Shown here piece after piece: positions 12,148 to 23,800 of a DNA stretch of 64,000 nt. Below the pieces are notes generated by a model, which did not search any database, was not told the DNA's origin, and saw only the letters and a program-made list of their open reading frames with translations. The translations under genes and the position numbers were made by a program. This stretch comes from Nigrospora sphaerica (lineage: Eukaryota > Ascomycota > Sordariomycetes > Amphisphaeriales > Apiosporaceae), in the NCBI GenBank assembly GCA_018287875.1, contig JAGVVL010000009.1, positions 2,976,001-3,040,000 on the forward strand. Reading direction: 5' to 3'. Every line of letters begins with the position of its first letter. Within the stretch, counting starts at the first letter, position 1.

Positions 12148-14043
12148 CAATGGGGCCAACAATTATTTGAGGAAAAGAAACTTTTATCATCAGCTCTCAT
12201 TTGATGCTCATGAAGTGGTGCGCGACGCGCGGCTGAGCAACCAGCTGAGGGATTTGCCATGGCCTGTGGGATGATTTGGCGGCAAGAACTGCCCCAGAGT
12301 TGCCGCTTCTCGCATGCCTAACCGAAGGACTCGTGGACAAAAACAGGTCTTTGAAGCAACCATTGACACTGCGGCCCCTTCTCGCCCAACCTTGGTTGTA
12401 GTGTGCGTCGAAAGACGTCTGGACGTGAGCTCGAGTGGCTCAGCTTGGCTACCGTCGCCGAGACGGACTTGGTATACCAATGACATGACCATTACGACAA
12501 TACCACTAGCATGTAAGGATTTCTCCCAATAAACTCCATGACGCCATGTACTTCGCCGACACTTGCAATTTCTGCTTCTCCTGCTTACACAGGCCACCTG
12601 GGCCCGGGCTGGAATGCCGAAAATAGCCGTATAGTTGCCGTCCATGTCTTGCGAGTCGCCCCCAGCCCTCGCGGGGGGGGGGTTTCTCCAGGCCGCTTCG
12701 CGGGCGGCGGATACCAAGCAGAACTCAATTCCACGCCCTATGTACGAAGGCAGTGGACGGCCTTCACCAGAGCCGAGGCCCTGTTATGCTCCCTGCACCG
12801 CGCGCTAGTCCCGTGTCAGCTTGTTGGTATAGAGCCTATATGGACGGTTCTGCTCTCGGATAATGCAGCGTGTGGGCAAAGACCCCGAAGCATAATGTCC
12901 TCGATGCTTGATCCTTACGATCCTGGACTCCGTGGCCGTCTTTCCGAAACCCCTGGGCGAGGCCGTATTCCTCGACCAGCAAGGACGTCGCCGTGGGCCT
13001 GCCTCGGATACCCAAGCTTCCGTGGCTGCTGTTTGTCTCCGTTGGATTCGTCCCACCAGTGAGGACGTCACCCGTGATTTCGGCCCAGATCTGCGACGAC
13101 CCTATGCCGAATCTGCTAGCCGGCACCGCTCCTTAGTCAGCTTATTATTGCCGGGACCAACAGCACCGGTGCCAGTTGGCCAGACGCCTCGTGAACAGTT
13201 CCCATCCCTGGAGAGATGACAGACCGTCCGAGAGTCAGTTTACGAGCATGCGGCGCCAAAGACTCCACCACCGTCCGCACGCACCGCACCTCGAAGCGTC
13301 GATTGTCTTGGCTTACAAACTGGCAACGCAGTGGGAGAGATAGGCTACCATCCAGGTGGGAACGACAGCGCGTCCTGGGCCTCGGGGCCTTCGGCTCATC
13401 GTAGCACTCAGACGGGGTCAACTCTAACGCTATTTTGAGTGGGAGACTCCTCAACCCCAAACTCCGCTCGTCTTTTTGGCCTGTCCCCCGCTCCGGCCGC
13501 AGCAGCAGTTCAGTCTGGTCCTTTGTGACGGCGTCAGCGCCGGTGGGCGGACTGATTGGCCAGGCGGCGCCGGCCAGGAGGATTGTGCCGGGCTACCGGC
13601 CCCGACGCGTTCCAAAGATAGCATGGCAACGGGTTCTGGACCCAACTACCGCTCTACCCGGCACCGTGCGGCCGACACCCATATCGGCAAAAACTTCCGA
13701 GGCCGTTACACTAATTATAGCGATCTCACCATCATCGGCTGCGGCAAACTGCCGACAATGATGAATTCGGCTGTCACGCCCACAGAAGTGCCGGCTGGTG
13801 GTGGGTGTCGCGAGTGCCGACATGCGAAGCATTCAGCGCCAGCCTACGAAGGCATCCTGTCGACGGCTGCTGATCGCGGAGTATTCGGGCGCTCTGTCTT
13901 GTTCCTGCATGGCTATATAAGCGCGGCATGGTTCGAACCGATACTGTTCTATTCCTCCCCCATTATCTCATCAACCAACTCGATGAGAAACACATACACA
14001 ACTTGCATCTTTACTCTTTAAACCCCTTGAACCCCTCATAGAT
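12148..14043. other. Long intergenic region upstream of the glycine-rich gene
   Basis: There are about 1.9 kb with no recognisable gene; the longest ORFs (for example 12538-13062 and 13476-14021) read as random Arg/Ser/Pro-rich sequence and have no plausible splice partners. A G10 tract lies at 12673-12682. The right end is the promoter of the secreted glycine-rich gene. Confidence 0.6.
13914..13920 (+). promoter_or_regulatory. TATA box of the glycine-rich secreted protein gene
   Basis: TATATAA lies 124 bp before the ATG at 14044, followed by pyrimidine-rich and CA-rich leader sequence with CATCACA-like elements. A clean TATA box is uncommon among the other genes here and suits a strongly regulated secreted-protein gene. 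Confidence 0.6.
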
Positions 14044-15272
14044 ATGATCAGCAAGCTCCTGCTCGCCGCACTTCTGGTGGGCCCGGGTGCCCTAGCCAAC
14101 CCGATTCCGGACAGCGGGGCCGAAATGGTGGAGGAGCGTTCCCCCCCGGAACTCGAGGTAAGTCGTCAGAGACCACCCCCGGCTCTTCTTGGCACCTCAG
14201 TCTGCGTCCTTGTACCCAAAACGTGGGGTTCGGTTCCAAACTAAGGCGGGCACGGCTGACCGTTCAGACCCGCGAGCCCGCGCCCGATCCAGTCTATGGC
14301 GGTGGAGGGGACGACCACGCATCCCACTGGAAGCGTAAAGTCGACGACGGCGGCGACGCCGAGCTACAGGCCCGGTGGGGTGGTGGCCGGGGCGGTGGCC
14401 ACTATGGCGGTGGTTACGGCGGTGGCTGGGGCGGTGGCCACTATGGCGGTGGTTACGGCGGTGGCTGGCGCGGTGGCCATTGGAAGCGTGACGTCGACGA
14501 CCTTGACGATAGCAGGCTACAGGCCCGTGGGGGTGGCTACGGCGGTGGCCATGGCGGTGGCCACGGCGGTAGCCATGGCGGTGGCCACGGCGGTGGCCAC
14601 TATGGCGGTGGCTACGGCGGTGGCCACTATGGCGGTGGTTACGACGGTGGCCATTGGAAGCGTGCCGTCGACGACCTTGACGATAGCGGGCTACAGGCCC
14701 GTGGGGGTGGCTACAGCGGTGGCTACGGCGGTGGCTACGGCGGTGGCTACGGCGGTGGCTACGGCGGTAGTTACGGCGGTGGCTACGGCGGTGGCGGGCA
14801 CGGTGGCCATTGGAAGCGTGACGTCGGCGACGACGGTGGCTCTAGCAAACTACGGGCGCGATGGGGTGGTGACGGCGACCACAACGAACAAGGTTACTCG
14901 AGCGGTAAGCATTCCTTGGTTGTTTTTGTGGACCCCCTTTTTTGCTTGGTGCCTGGCGCTCACCCACCGTGCCCTCTCTTTGTCCCATTTTCCATTTCAA
15001 CAAGCATCCTCCATCCTTGTTGCACAAACGCTTATTCGGAAGCTTGAACAGGCTATAGCAAGCGTGACGAGAAGGCAGACAGTGAGAAAGCCAAAGGAAA
15101 CGACAAGGACCAGAAGGACGAGGGCGAAAAGGACGTGGGTGCTCAAGATAAGCAATTTACCGGAAATGACTACAGGGACAGACACGGCCCTTGGTACGGT
15201 GACCGTCCTCCCTGGTACGATGGTCGGCACGGTTGGGGCTGGCGCCCACATGGCCCCCCATGGGGTTGGTAG
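14044..15272 (+). CDS. Secreted glycine-rich repeat protein with Kex2 (Lys-Arg) sites
   Basis: Exons 14044-14157, 14268-14904 and 15052-15272 (introns 110 and 147 bp) encode 323 residues. A signal peptide is clear (MISKLLLAALLVGPGALA). After a short pro-region, five Lys-Arg pairs follow (codons at 14331, 14484, 14658, 14814, 15060). Four sit in the context HWKR and the last in YSKR. Units between them begin with an acidic block (VDDLDDSxLQAR) and continue as GGGY/GGGH repeats rich in Tyr and His. The last unit is Lys/Asp-rich, then Trp/Pro/Gly-rich, ending in PPWGW. Cutting at KR by the Golgi protease Kex2 would release several related peptides, as in fungal Kex2-processed repeat proteins. 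The role could be wall structural, metal-binding or signalling. A donor at 15266 or 15277 could extend the C-terminus, but the TAG at 15270-15272 is the simplest end. Confidence 0.8.
14380..14812 (+). repeat. GGCGGTGGC-type tandem coding repeats
   Basis: The DNA encoding the glycine-rich units is built of near-identical 6-12 bp modules (GGCGGTGGCTAC, GGCGGTGGCCAC), nested within three larger units of ~150-175 bp that each end with the WKR codons. Such a sequence is prone to slippage and unequal crossing-over, so unit number should vary between strains. Confidence 0.8.
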
Positions 15273-16169
15273 AGTGTAAGTTTTCATGCCGTCCGACTTG
15301 GACACTCGAGCTATCTATCCATCTGACCTGGTACATCAGGTAATTATGACAAGGGCAGCCGCCACGTCGAAGGCCGCCTATGTTGCCCCACAGGCGAAGC
15401 GGTGGCCAGCATCATCGGCGGCCGGCATCATCGGCGGGCCTATACCCTGCGTTACGCTGAAAGGGATCAGCACGGGTTATATGCAGCCTTATCCCGTCTC
15501 TACTGTTTGAAACGACGCGATTGGGATTTCTTTTTGGCTTTCCCCCTTTCTTTCTATAGGGAGGAGAGTGGTTTGGTCCCTATTCTCTCTTTTTGCCAGC
15601 ATGACCGCGCAGCCGGGTACCACTTGACCCCTATTTCCTTTTTTCCTCCAGCCAATCTTTCAGCCGCCACATGTATCTCAATCGTCTTGACAGTACAAAC
15701 ATGGGTCGCCTGTTCATTCCGTTGCCTCTCAGTGCCATTAGATTGCGTAAGAGGCCATGACAATGTGCTCCTAGCATCCGCCTTGCCGGCACGGAACGAC
15801 CGCACCTGCTGCTAGTCCACTCATTGTTGTACGGGGCCGGCATTAGAAACTGCCGGCTTCGAATCCCGAGTGATGGGCAACACCTGGCCAGCTCAAGCTA
15901 TTCCGGCATTTTCAGCGGTTCGACGTGGCTCTTTGGCTTGTGGGGCGTCGTCAGCATTCGACGGGCGTATGCACGCATCCTTATCAATGACAAAAGATGA
16001 TGGTAGTCAGGAACTTGTGGGTTCCCGCATACAATTGTCCTTAAATAGGGAGAAGAGCCCACATACGAAAGCACCCCTCTTTGCCCATGGCGCTGTCGAC
16101 TGGGAAATCGTTATACCTACCACACTTCAGTCATCCATGTCTTGAACCCATGCCCTTCTTAAACTACCT
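15273..16169. other. Intergenic region, no gene seen
   Basis: The 3' region of the glycine-rich gene continues into sequence without a recognisable ORF. An open frame spanning roughly 15358-15560 could be an extra 3' exon of the glycine-rich gene, but no part of it resembles the upstream protein. Confidence 0.5.
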
Positions 16170-16693
16170 TTATCCCACCTCAACACAGTCAACAAGCTGT
16201 ACTTCACTACCTTTCTCTTGGGTTACGCCATGGCGAACCCGGTGGCCCCCGACGGTGCCATGCAGGCCCCAGACGATGAGGTCTCTAGGGTTTCTGCTCT
16301 TGACGAACGCTACTCGGCATTGAACGAGCACACGCCACGTACGGCCCCCTCAAGAGCTATTCATAAGTATTAACATGGTCCCGGGACGATAGGTCCAAAT
16401 ACAACGGTGCTTACAAAGGGTGGGTTCGCCATCGTCTCACACCCAAAGAAGCTTTATAACTTGGGCAAACCTACGCAGAAAACGTTGGTTATTGACATAG
16501 TACGCTCTCGGTTGGAAGGATGACATGTACAGTCACAAGAAGGGCGACGACTACGGGCACGGGAAGGCTGATCAATACGGTGACAAGGATGACAAGAACT
16601 ACGCCTGGGGACGGGTGGCGAGGATGGTAACGGAGGAGGTCGATTGGGAGAATTTTCAAGAATCTTCTCTCTTCCCAGGTACTATCATTCACG
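16170..16693 (+). pseudogene. Possible decayed secreted-protein gene related to the glycine-rich gene
   Basis: Two open segments resemble the neighbouring secreted protein. The first (about 16188-16373) reads NKLYFTTFLLGYAMANPV, like a signal peptide ending in A-NP as in the upstream gene, then an acidic spacer. The position aligned with the start codon reads ACA instead of ATG. The second (about 16500-16693) is rich in Lys, Asp, Tyr, Gly and His (YSHKKGDDYGHGKADQYG) and ends with TAG, similar in composition to the last exon of the neighbour. I could not find a splice pair joining them in frame. It may be a relic of a tandem copy, or a real gene whose first exon I cannot place. The similarity is weak and judged by eye. 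Confidence 0.3.
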
Positions 16694-16924
16694 AGTAGGT
16701 GATTGTCCGCTGTATTCTGGTACGCGATAACGACACGTGGTGAGTCAAAAGGCGATCCTATTGCGAATGTGATCCGATAGGGGACGCAAGTGGGCGATGA
16801 TGCACAATGGCGGAAAGGGGTTTTGTCTCGCGTATGCATGTTTTACATTCTACATTTACAAATCTTCTACACGTGCCGCTGCGGGCGGAATCACTCGGTT
16901 CTCTCCATTGACTCGCTATTGTCG

Positions 16925-18574
16925 TCAACACGACTGATTGTCCTGGCACTGGTCCTTTTCGGGCTCTTTCTGCTGCAAGCGACTCTGCTGGACCCAGGGG
17001 ATCCCGAAGGCCGTCCAGAGCGTCAAGGCAACGACAAAGGCGAGGGCGCTCCCCCAGCCTTTGGTGGCCTTGAAGCCCGGGGCCTGAGAGCTCGGGAACT
17101 GGAGCTGCTGGAAGGGGATGACAACGGCGCCGCCGACCGACGTCATGAGGCCGAGTATGAAAGCCCGCTTCTGCTGGTCGCCGCCGCAGCACTCGTTGCA
17201 CCAGCCGGCAAGTAGCGGGGTGAAACAGCCGTACGTGCCGATGGCGATGAAGGCGACCATGCGGAGGTTGTGGGAAACGTCCCAGGCGGCGAGCACGGCA
17301 TAGCAGACGATGAGGACGAGGCCGACGGCGAGGCAGACGGGCCCCCGCCGTCCGATCTTGTCGGCGACGAAGCCCGTGGCCAACATGGTGCAGAGATTGA
17401 CGGCGCCGATGCTCGTGGGGATGTTGTTGATCTGGGGTATGGAGAACCAGTGCGTCGACTTCAAGTACAGCGTGAAGTACTGCATGACGTACGACCCCAC
17501 GGTCAGGGACCAAAGCGCGTAGCCCAAGGTGAAGGTGTAGACCTGCCAACTGGCGAAGATGCGCTTGAACACGGACCAGTCGAGTGTGCCGGCCGGCTTC
17601 CGGCCCTCTTCTTCGATGCGCTCGCGGGCCCTCTGGCGCTCCCACTCGTTGAAGTACCAGGCCTTCGTGTTGTGGGGAGTGTCGGGGTGGCAGAACTGGG
17701 AGGGGGAAAAAGGGGGGGGGAGGGGCAATGGTCAGCATCCGGCGGGCGGGAAAGGGACACCCACCCCGGGGCGAGCACTTACGATGCCGTAGACGGCCAC
17801 GGGGATGCCGAGGACGAAGTCAAAGATGAACAGCCACCGCCAGGCCGACATGCCGCCGCGTCCCTCCATGCCGCTAAACAGCGCGGCCTGCAGGTAGCCG
17901 GAAAACATCTGGCCCAACACGCCGGATATCACGAACAAGGCGGAGCGACGGGCCAGCTCGCTCTTGCGGTACCACGAGCCCAGGGTGTACTCGATGCCCG
18001 GCCACGCGGCGGACTCGAAGAGGCCGATGCAGAAGCGGAGCGCGTAAAACTCGGACGCGGCGTTGCACTTGTACAGGAACAGCACGAACAGGGACCAGCA
18101 GGACAGGCAGAAGGGCAGCCAGTAGCGCGGGCGGACGACGGTGATGACGAGGTTGGCAAAGGGCGCGCCCACGAGCTGGCCGATGTTGAAGAAGGTGTTC
18201 ATCCACGACAGCTCGTTGCCGGGGCCGAAGCCGAGCTCCTCCTGCATGCCCGACGCATAGGCGTTGGTGACGTTGTTGCTGTCGAGGTACTTGACGAAGA
18301 AGCAGAGACAGGAGTACGAGAGGAGGAACCAATCGAGCTTGAGGATCAGCCGTTTCTCCTCGGCGCTCGTTCCCGGCTCGTGCCAGTGGAACCAACCCGA
18401 GATTTTGGAACCCGGCTGGCCGGCCCGCGGAGCCGCGACGGATTCCCGCGACTCAACGGCCGGCGCCTCGGAGCCCGGCTTTCGGGTACGCTCCGGCGCG
18501 GGAGTGCCGTCAGATGGGCCGACGGCGGCCGACGCCACGCTGGCAGCTTGCATCTTCTCGGAAGGGTCCGGCAT
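16925..18574 (-). CDS. MFS permease, anion:cation symporter family (pantothenate/allantoate type)
   Basis: Exons 18574-17783 and 17695-16925 flank an 87-bp intron and encode 520 residues. About 90 N-terminal residues are hydrophilic and Pro/Ser-rich. The membrane domain then shows the usual 12-helix pattern, with DSNNVTNAYASGMQEELGF in the first extracellular loop and R.C.GLFESAAWPGIEY in helices 4-5. The central loop contains FCHPDTPHNTKAWYFNEWE, typical of the Liz1/Fen2/Dal5 group that carries pantothenate, allantoate or similar organic anions. It acts at the plasma membrane. No catabolic partner gene adjoins it, so substrate stays open. The intron carries a G9 tract on the plus strand (17712-17720), i.e. 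a C9 pyrimidine tract near its 3' splice site. Confidence 0.88.
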
Positions 18575-20829
18575 GGGAAGGGAAGGGTGCCTTTCAGCTC
18601 AAGCTCAGGCTCAGGACGCCGGGGGGGGGGAGGGAGGGTGAAGGCTAGCAATGGCGGACACAGTAGCAAAAGCTCTTGTTGCGTAGAGGGCAGCACTTTA
18701 AAGAGAAGACAAAGCCGGCGTCTACGGGACCGACTGGGGGCCCCCGTGGCGACATGGCTGGGGACGGGGATGTCACGCAACGGGAAACCCGACGGGTTCC
18801 CTGAGTAAGTCGCAGATCGCAAGCCAGTGCCTACTGTCGAGCCGGGCCAGTTAGCAGGCTGAGCCACCAATACGGCACCGTAGCGGCACTGAAAGACGGA
18901 TCTGAACGGGAGCCGGATCTAGGTACATGCAAGCCGGGTCTGGCTCTGGACTGCCAGGATTAGCAAGAATGCGAGCTAAGCAAGTAGGCAACAGTTACAT
19001 TGTCCCCCCCCCCCCCATGGTGCCCATGGCCCTCTGGGCAGCCCGTACCTGTAGATGCCACACTAATCAACACCACTAAAGTAGCGCAAGGCCAAAGCCA
19101 GTCTCCTACCCCGGCTGGAGGGCCAAAAGGAGAGGGGGGCAGAAGTGGAATTTGGAGAAGGAGTCGGGGCGGGAAAGGGGGCGACGAGGCTCTGCCCTCA
19201 CTGGGAGTGGTTCCGTCGTCGGTCCCTCGTTCGCTCAAGGCCCCCAGTGCTATCTCGCTTTCATTGACTGATTGTGGTGAATAAGCTGGAGGGAAAAGCC
19301 GAAAGGAGATAGCCCGTCGTTCTGAAGGGGGTCCCATAGGGGCGAGACAGGGTCCCCGGGGGGAGGGGTTATCGCGTCGCCGCACGCGCCGTTTTTCTTC
19401 GCGATGCGCCCGAGAAGAAGGGAATTGGCTCGCCCGGCCGGCGACTATGGGAGAAAGACGGCCGCCCCGGCCTTACCGCATCACGCGCGAGGGCTCTCTG
19501 TCTAGTTCGTAGTTCTGGCCGTCAACTTCCTCCATCGAGCTTGACCATACCGCCGCCCGTGCCGTCGTTGTGGCCTTATCTGGGTCCCGGCGCCGATCGC
19601 ACACAGTAGCTCACTTGGCGTGGCGAGACGGGTGGGAGGTGGTCGAGAGCCCGCCAAGGCCCCTCTGTAACGAAAACCTGCTCATAGCTGAATAGGCTAG
19701 TCGGGGGTGCTGGGGCGGTGGGTGGACTGCCTCCATTTAAACGAGTTCGCGATAATCACGTCTACCGGCATAGGCCCAGCAACCCTACCCATACCGTGGG
19801 GGCAGATCCCAACACGTCAAGTGGGTCGGTGTATGCAGTGCAACGGGCCTGGCGAGGCCTGACAACCCTGGTCATGCTGGCTTCAGCGCCCCAGGAACGT
19901 CCGTCTGCTGCCAATCCTGCCTCCGTCCCTGTCTTGCCCGTGTTTGGGCTGGGTACCTAAGCAAGGCGTTATCGAGCACATACTTACCTAATTACAGGGC
20001 GCTTATCACGCCATCTGCCGCCCGCCAGCCAGCGCGTGCTCCAGCCGAGGATGGCGTCTTGCGGGGCCGCCTATACCTGTTCGCTAGCAACTGCATTACT
20101 AAGTACTTACATACGATGGACTTTAATCACTTGCAACCTCTGTGTACTCATTCTGATTGGTAGAAGTAAGCAATGCGTCTGGAGCGCGCAGGGGCCGTTG
20201 ACCAGCAAAGAGCCGATCGGGTGCTCGGGATCGAGGGTTGGTAAGAGGTAGGTAGCTCTTTACTGGCATGTCGCATCAATGCTGCCCTACCACCTTTTCT
20301 AACTAGGTCCATATGTAGTACATGACTTGTAAGAGCAGGTGTGTGCTACGCTGTATTACGCAAGGTAGGTACACGGTGCATTAGTGAGTAAAGGCGGGGC
20401 CGATCGCATGGGATCGCGTTGTGCAACCAGCAGGCGAGAGGGAGAAGGATGAATGGATAAGGCGAAAGGCGGTCTCAGTCTTGTACCTGCTGGTAAGAAA
20501 TCAACCTTGAGTATCCTGCAAATACGCAAGTAGATGGGAAAATCCACAGAAAGGATAATGAGTAGCAGGTGAAAAGCTATGTCGTTAAGGGCAGTATTTC
20601 GTCCTCGTCCCGTCCCGACTCCCGCTTCCACTCCAATTGAGAGTTCGGTTCGCCCACTGACTGCCCTTACGTCCACTACGCTCCGCCTCGGTTCGCGGCT
20701 GCACCACCACCACTACCACCACCACTACCGTACATCCATTAGTAGATTTGCAACGTCCTCTCTATTCGATCTTGGGTCTTACCCATTGACTACATACTAT
20801 TACTTCCGCCTACCCATCATCCCTAAGTA
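18575..20829. other. Long divergent intergenic region
   Basis: The MFS gene and the 5-oxoprolinase gene diverge across 2.25 kb. I recognise no gene. Visible landmarks are a G10 tract (18621-18630), a C13 tract (19004-19016), several TAGGTA motifs (near 19950, 20250 and 20363) and a CAC/ACC repeat (about 20701-20730) in the probable leader of the 5-oxoprolinase gene. Confidence 0.6.
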
Positions 20830-23800
20830 ATGACCGTGGCCGGTGCCGACATTCGGGTCGCCATAGACCGTGGTGGCACCTTCTGCGACGTTGTTGCCTC
20901 CGTGCAGGATCGCGAACCCATCATCTTCAAGCTCCTCTCCGAGGACCCCTCCAACTATGGGGACGCCCTTACCGAGGCCATCAGGAGGCTCCTCGAAATC
21001 GTCGAGGGTCGGCCCCTACCGGTCGGAGAGAAGCTCGATGGCTCAAGAATAGGTTGGTTATGGCACCCAGGCAGCGGTCCCTACGACAGCCCGGGCTAAA
21101 TCCACCACGTCCGAATAGCCAGCTGTCGCATCGGCACCACCGTGGCCACCAATGCTCTATTGGAGCACAAGGGCGAGAGGTTTGCTTTCGCGACGACAAA
21201 AGGTAGATGCCGTCCTTGGGCGCGCCACCGTGCAGGGCGTGCTAACCTGCCTCATTAGGGTTCAAGGACATCTGTGTCATCGGGGACCAGTCACGTCCCA
21301 AGCTCTTCGACCTGAATGTTCGAAAACCCGAGGCCTTGCATGCCCATGTCGTCGAGATTGACGAGAGGGTCACCATTGAGGACTACGACCTCAACCCTTC
21401 TCCCGTAGACCAGAGCCTTGCCTGCGAGGACCCGAACGTATTAAAAACGCCAAGTGGCGAGCTCGTTCGCGTGCTCAGGAGGCCGGATCCCGAATCGGTG
21501 CGAAGGCAGCTTCAGCACCTACGGGACCAAGGCTTCGAATCGCTTGCCATCTGCCTGATGCATGCACACGTCTTCCCGGGCCACGAAGACACGGTAGCGC
21601 ACCTCGCCCGCGACGTGGGTTTCAAGTATGTCACCGTCTCGTCCCAGACCAGCCCTGTCATCAAGCTCCTGAATCGGGCCAACTCGACTTGCTCCGAGGC
21701 CTACTTGCACCCCATTGTCCGGCGCTATGTCGAGAACTTCGAGTCTGGCTTCGCTACGCTGCCCCAGAGGGTTGAGTTCATGTGCTCCGACGGCGGGCTC
21801 AAACAAGCGCAAAAGTTCAGGGGGAACGAAGCTCTGCTCAGCGGTCCCGCCGGCGGAGTGGTGGGCATTGCCCGATCGTGCTACGATTCTCGTGAGGGGA
21901 CGCCCGTTATTGGCTTTGACATGGGTAAGTCACCGTGGCGACCCTCGTCTATTTGACCGGCACTGACATAGGGCGCCAAAAGGTGGGACAAGCACAGATG
22001 TGTCCAGATTCGATGGCAAGTACGATCATCTTACCGAGACAACTATCGCCGGCAGAACCATCGCTGTGCCCATGCTGAACATCTCCACCGTGGCTGCTGG
22101 TGGTGGCTCCGTCCTTTTCGCCCGGAGCGGCCTGTTGGTAGTGGGACCAGAGAGCGCAGGCGCGCAACCGGGACCGGCCTGCTATAGAAAGGGGGGGCCG
22201 TTGACTGTCACGGACGCAAACCTCTTCCTAGGCCGTCTGGTGGTTTCGTCCTTCCCCTCCATCTTTGGAGAAAAGGCCGATCAGCCGCTGGACCGCGACC
22301 TCGTGGCCAGAAAATTCGGCGACTTGGCGACCGAGTTCAACATGCAGACGTCACAAGGCTTGACACCGGAAGAGGTCGCCCTGGGTTTCCTGAATGTGGC
22401 CAACGAGGCCATGAGCAGGCCTATACGAAACATTACCGAGGCGCGGGGTTACGCCCCGGAAAGCCACAACCTCGTCAGTTTTGGGGGGGCAGGTGGCCAG
22501 CATGCCTGTTCCATCGCGGAAAGACTAGGCATCAAGAGGATATTGGTCCACAAGTGGTCCTCGGTGTTGTCGGCCCACGGCATTTCCCAGGCCGAGCTGC
22601 AGTACGAGGCGTATGAGCCTTACGCGGGCACTTTCAGTCTAGACCTTCTGGAAGAAATTCGAGAGAAAACGGCGCGGCTCAAAGAGAGGGTTGCTGGCGA
22701 GTTACTGTCACAAGGCGCTGATGAGGCATCCGTGGCTTTTGACGAGGCCCTGGTGCTCAGGTATTTTGGAACCGACACCACAATCACGATTTCGAAGCCA
22801 GAAGATGAGGACTACGGCACTGCCTTCAGGGCCCACCACCTGCGCGAATTCGCTTTCACTCTAAACCGCAAAGTCGTGATTGATTCCATCAAGGTTCGAG
22901 GTACAGGCTCCGCAGGTGGCGTGGCCCAGGACGACTCGCCGTTTGAGGAGCTTACCGCTACCAAAGCAAACGCGAGAGGCATCAAAGCGACGGAGACACA
23001 AAAAGTCTACACCGACGGTGGGTGGCACCATGTCGGTGTCTACCGTCTGGATGCTACCCCCAAGGGGAGCGTCCTGGAAGGACCGGCTCTAGTCATCGAT
23101 CAAACACAGACCATCTATGTGGAACGTCAATTCAGGGGCTATGTGCTGACAAACCATTTGGTTCTGGAGAAGGTGCAGCAGGATCCAGACATGATCAGCC
23201 CGAGTATTGCGCACGAGACCGTCAATCCCATCCAACTGTCCGTCTTCGCCCATCGGTTCATGTCCATCGCGGAACAGATGGGCAATACGTTGCAGCGGAC
23301 ATCCATCTCGACAAGTATAAAAGAGCGTCTCGACTTCTCCTGCGCCATATTCTCGCCCGACGGCCGGCTGGTCGCTAACGCACCGCACATTCCTATCCAT
23401 CTCGGATCCATGCAGTTCGCCATCCAGTATCAGCACCGTCTCTGGGAGGATGCGTTGCAACCAGGCGACGTGCTTCTCACCAATCATCCCCAATGCGGCG
23501 GCACCCATCTCCCCGACCTCACAGTCGTCAGTCCCGTCTTCTTCGGGAACGTCATAGTCTTTTATGTTGCGGCCCGTGGTCATCACACGGACATTGGCGG
23601 CAAAGGCATTACTTCGATGATGCCCGAGAGCAAGGAGCTCTGGGAGGAGGGCATCAACATCAGGTCCATGAAAATTGTAAGCGGCGGCAACTTTCTCGAA
23701 CACGATGTTCGTGTCGCATTCGAAGAGGCCGGGAAATACCCCGGATGCAGTGCAACTCGGCGAATTGCCGACAACATATCGGTATGTGTTGCCCTCCTCC

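Noticed and set aside
14296..15279. 327-codon ORF of Ala/Val/Thr repeats overlapping the glycine-rich gene.
   Set aside because: It is the +1 frame of the GGCGGTGGC coding repeats; it has no signal peptide, and the Gly frame has a signal peptide and consistent introns.
15840..15880. TTCGAATCCC near 15857, resembling a tRNA B box.
   Set aside because: There is no A box, acceptor stem or anticodon arm at the right distances.
17270..18808. 512-codon plus-strand ORF across the MFS permease gene.
   Set aside because: It is antisense to a well-supported spliced gene and reads as Gly/Arg/Ala-rich random sequence from GC-biased third positions.
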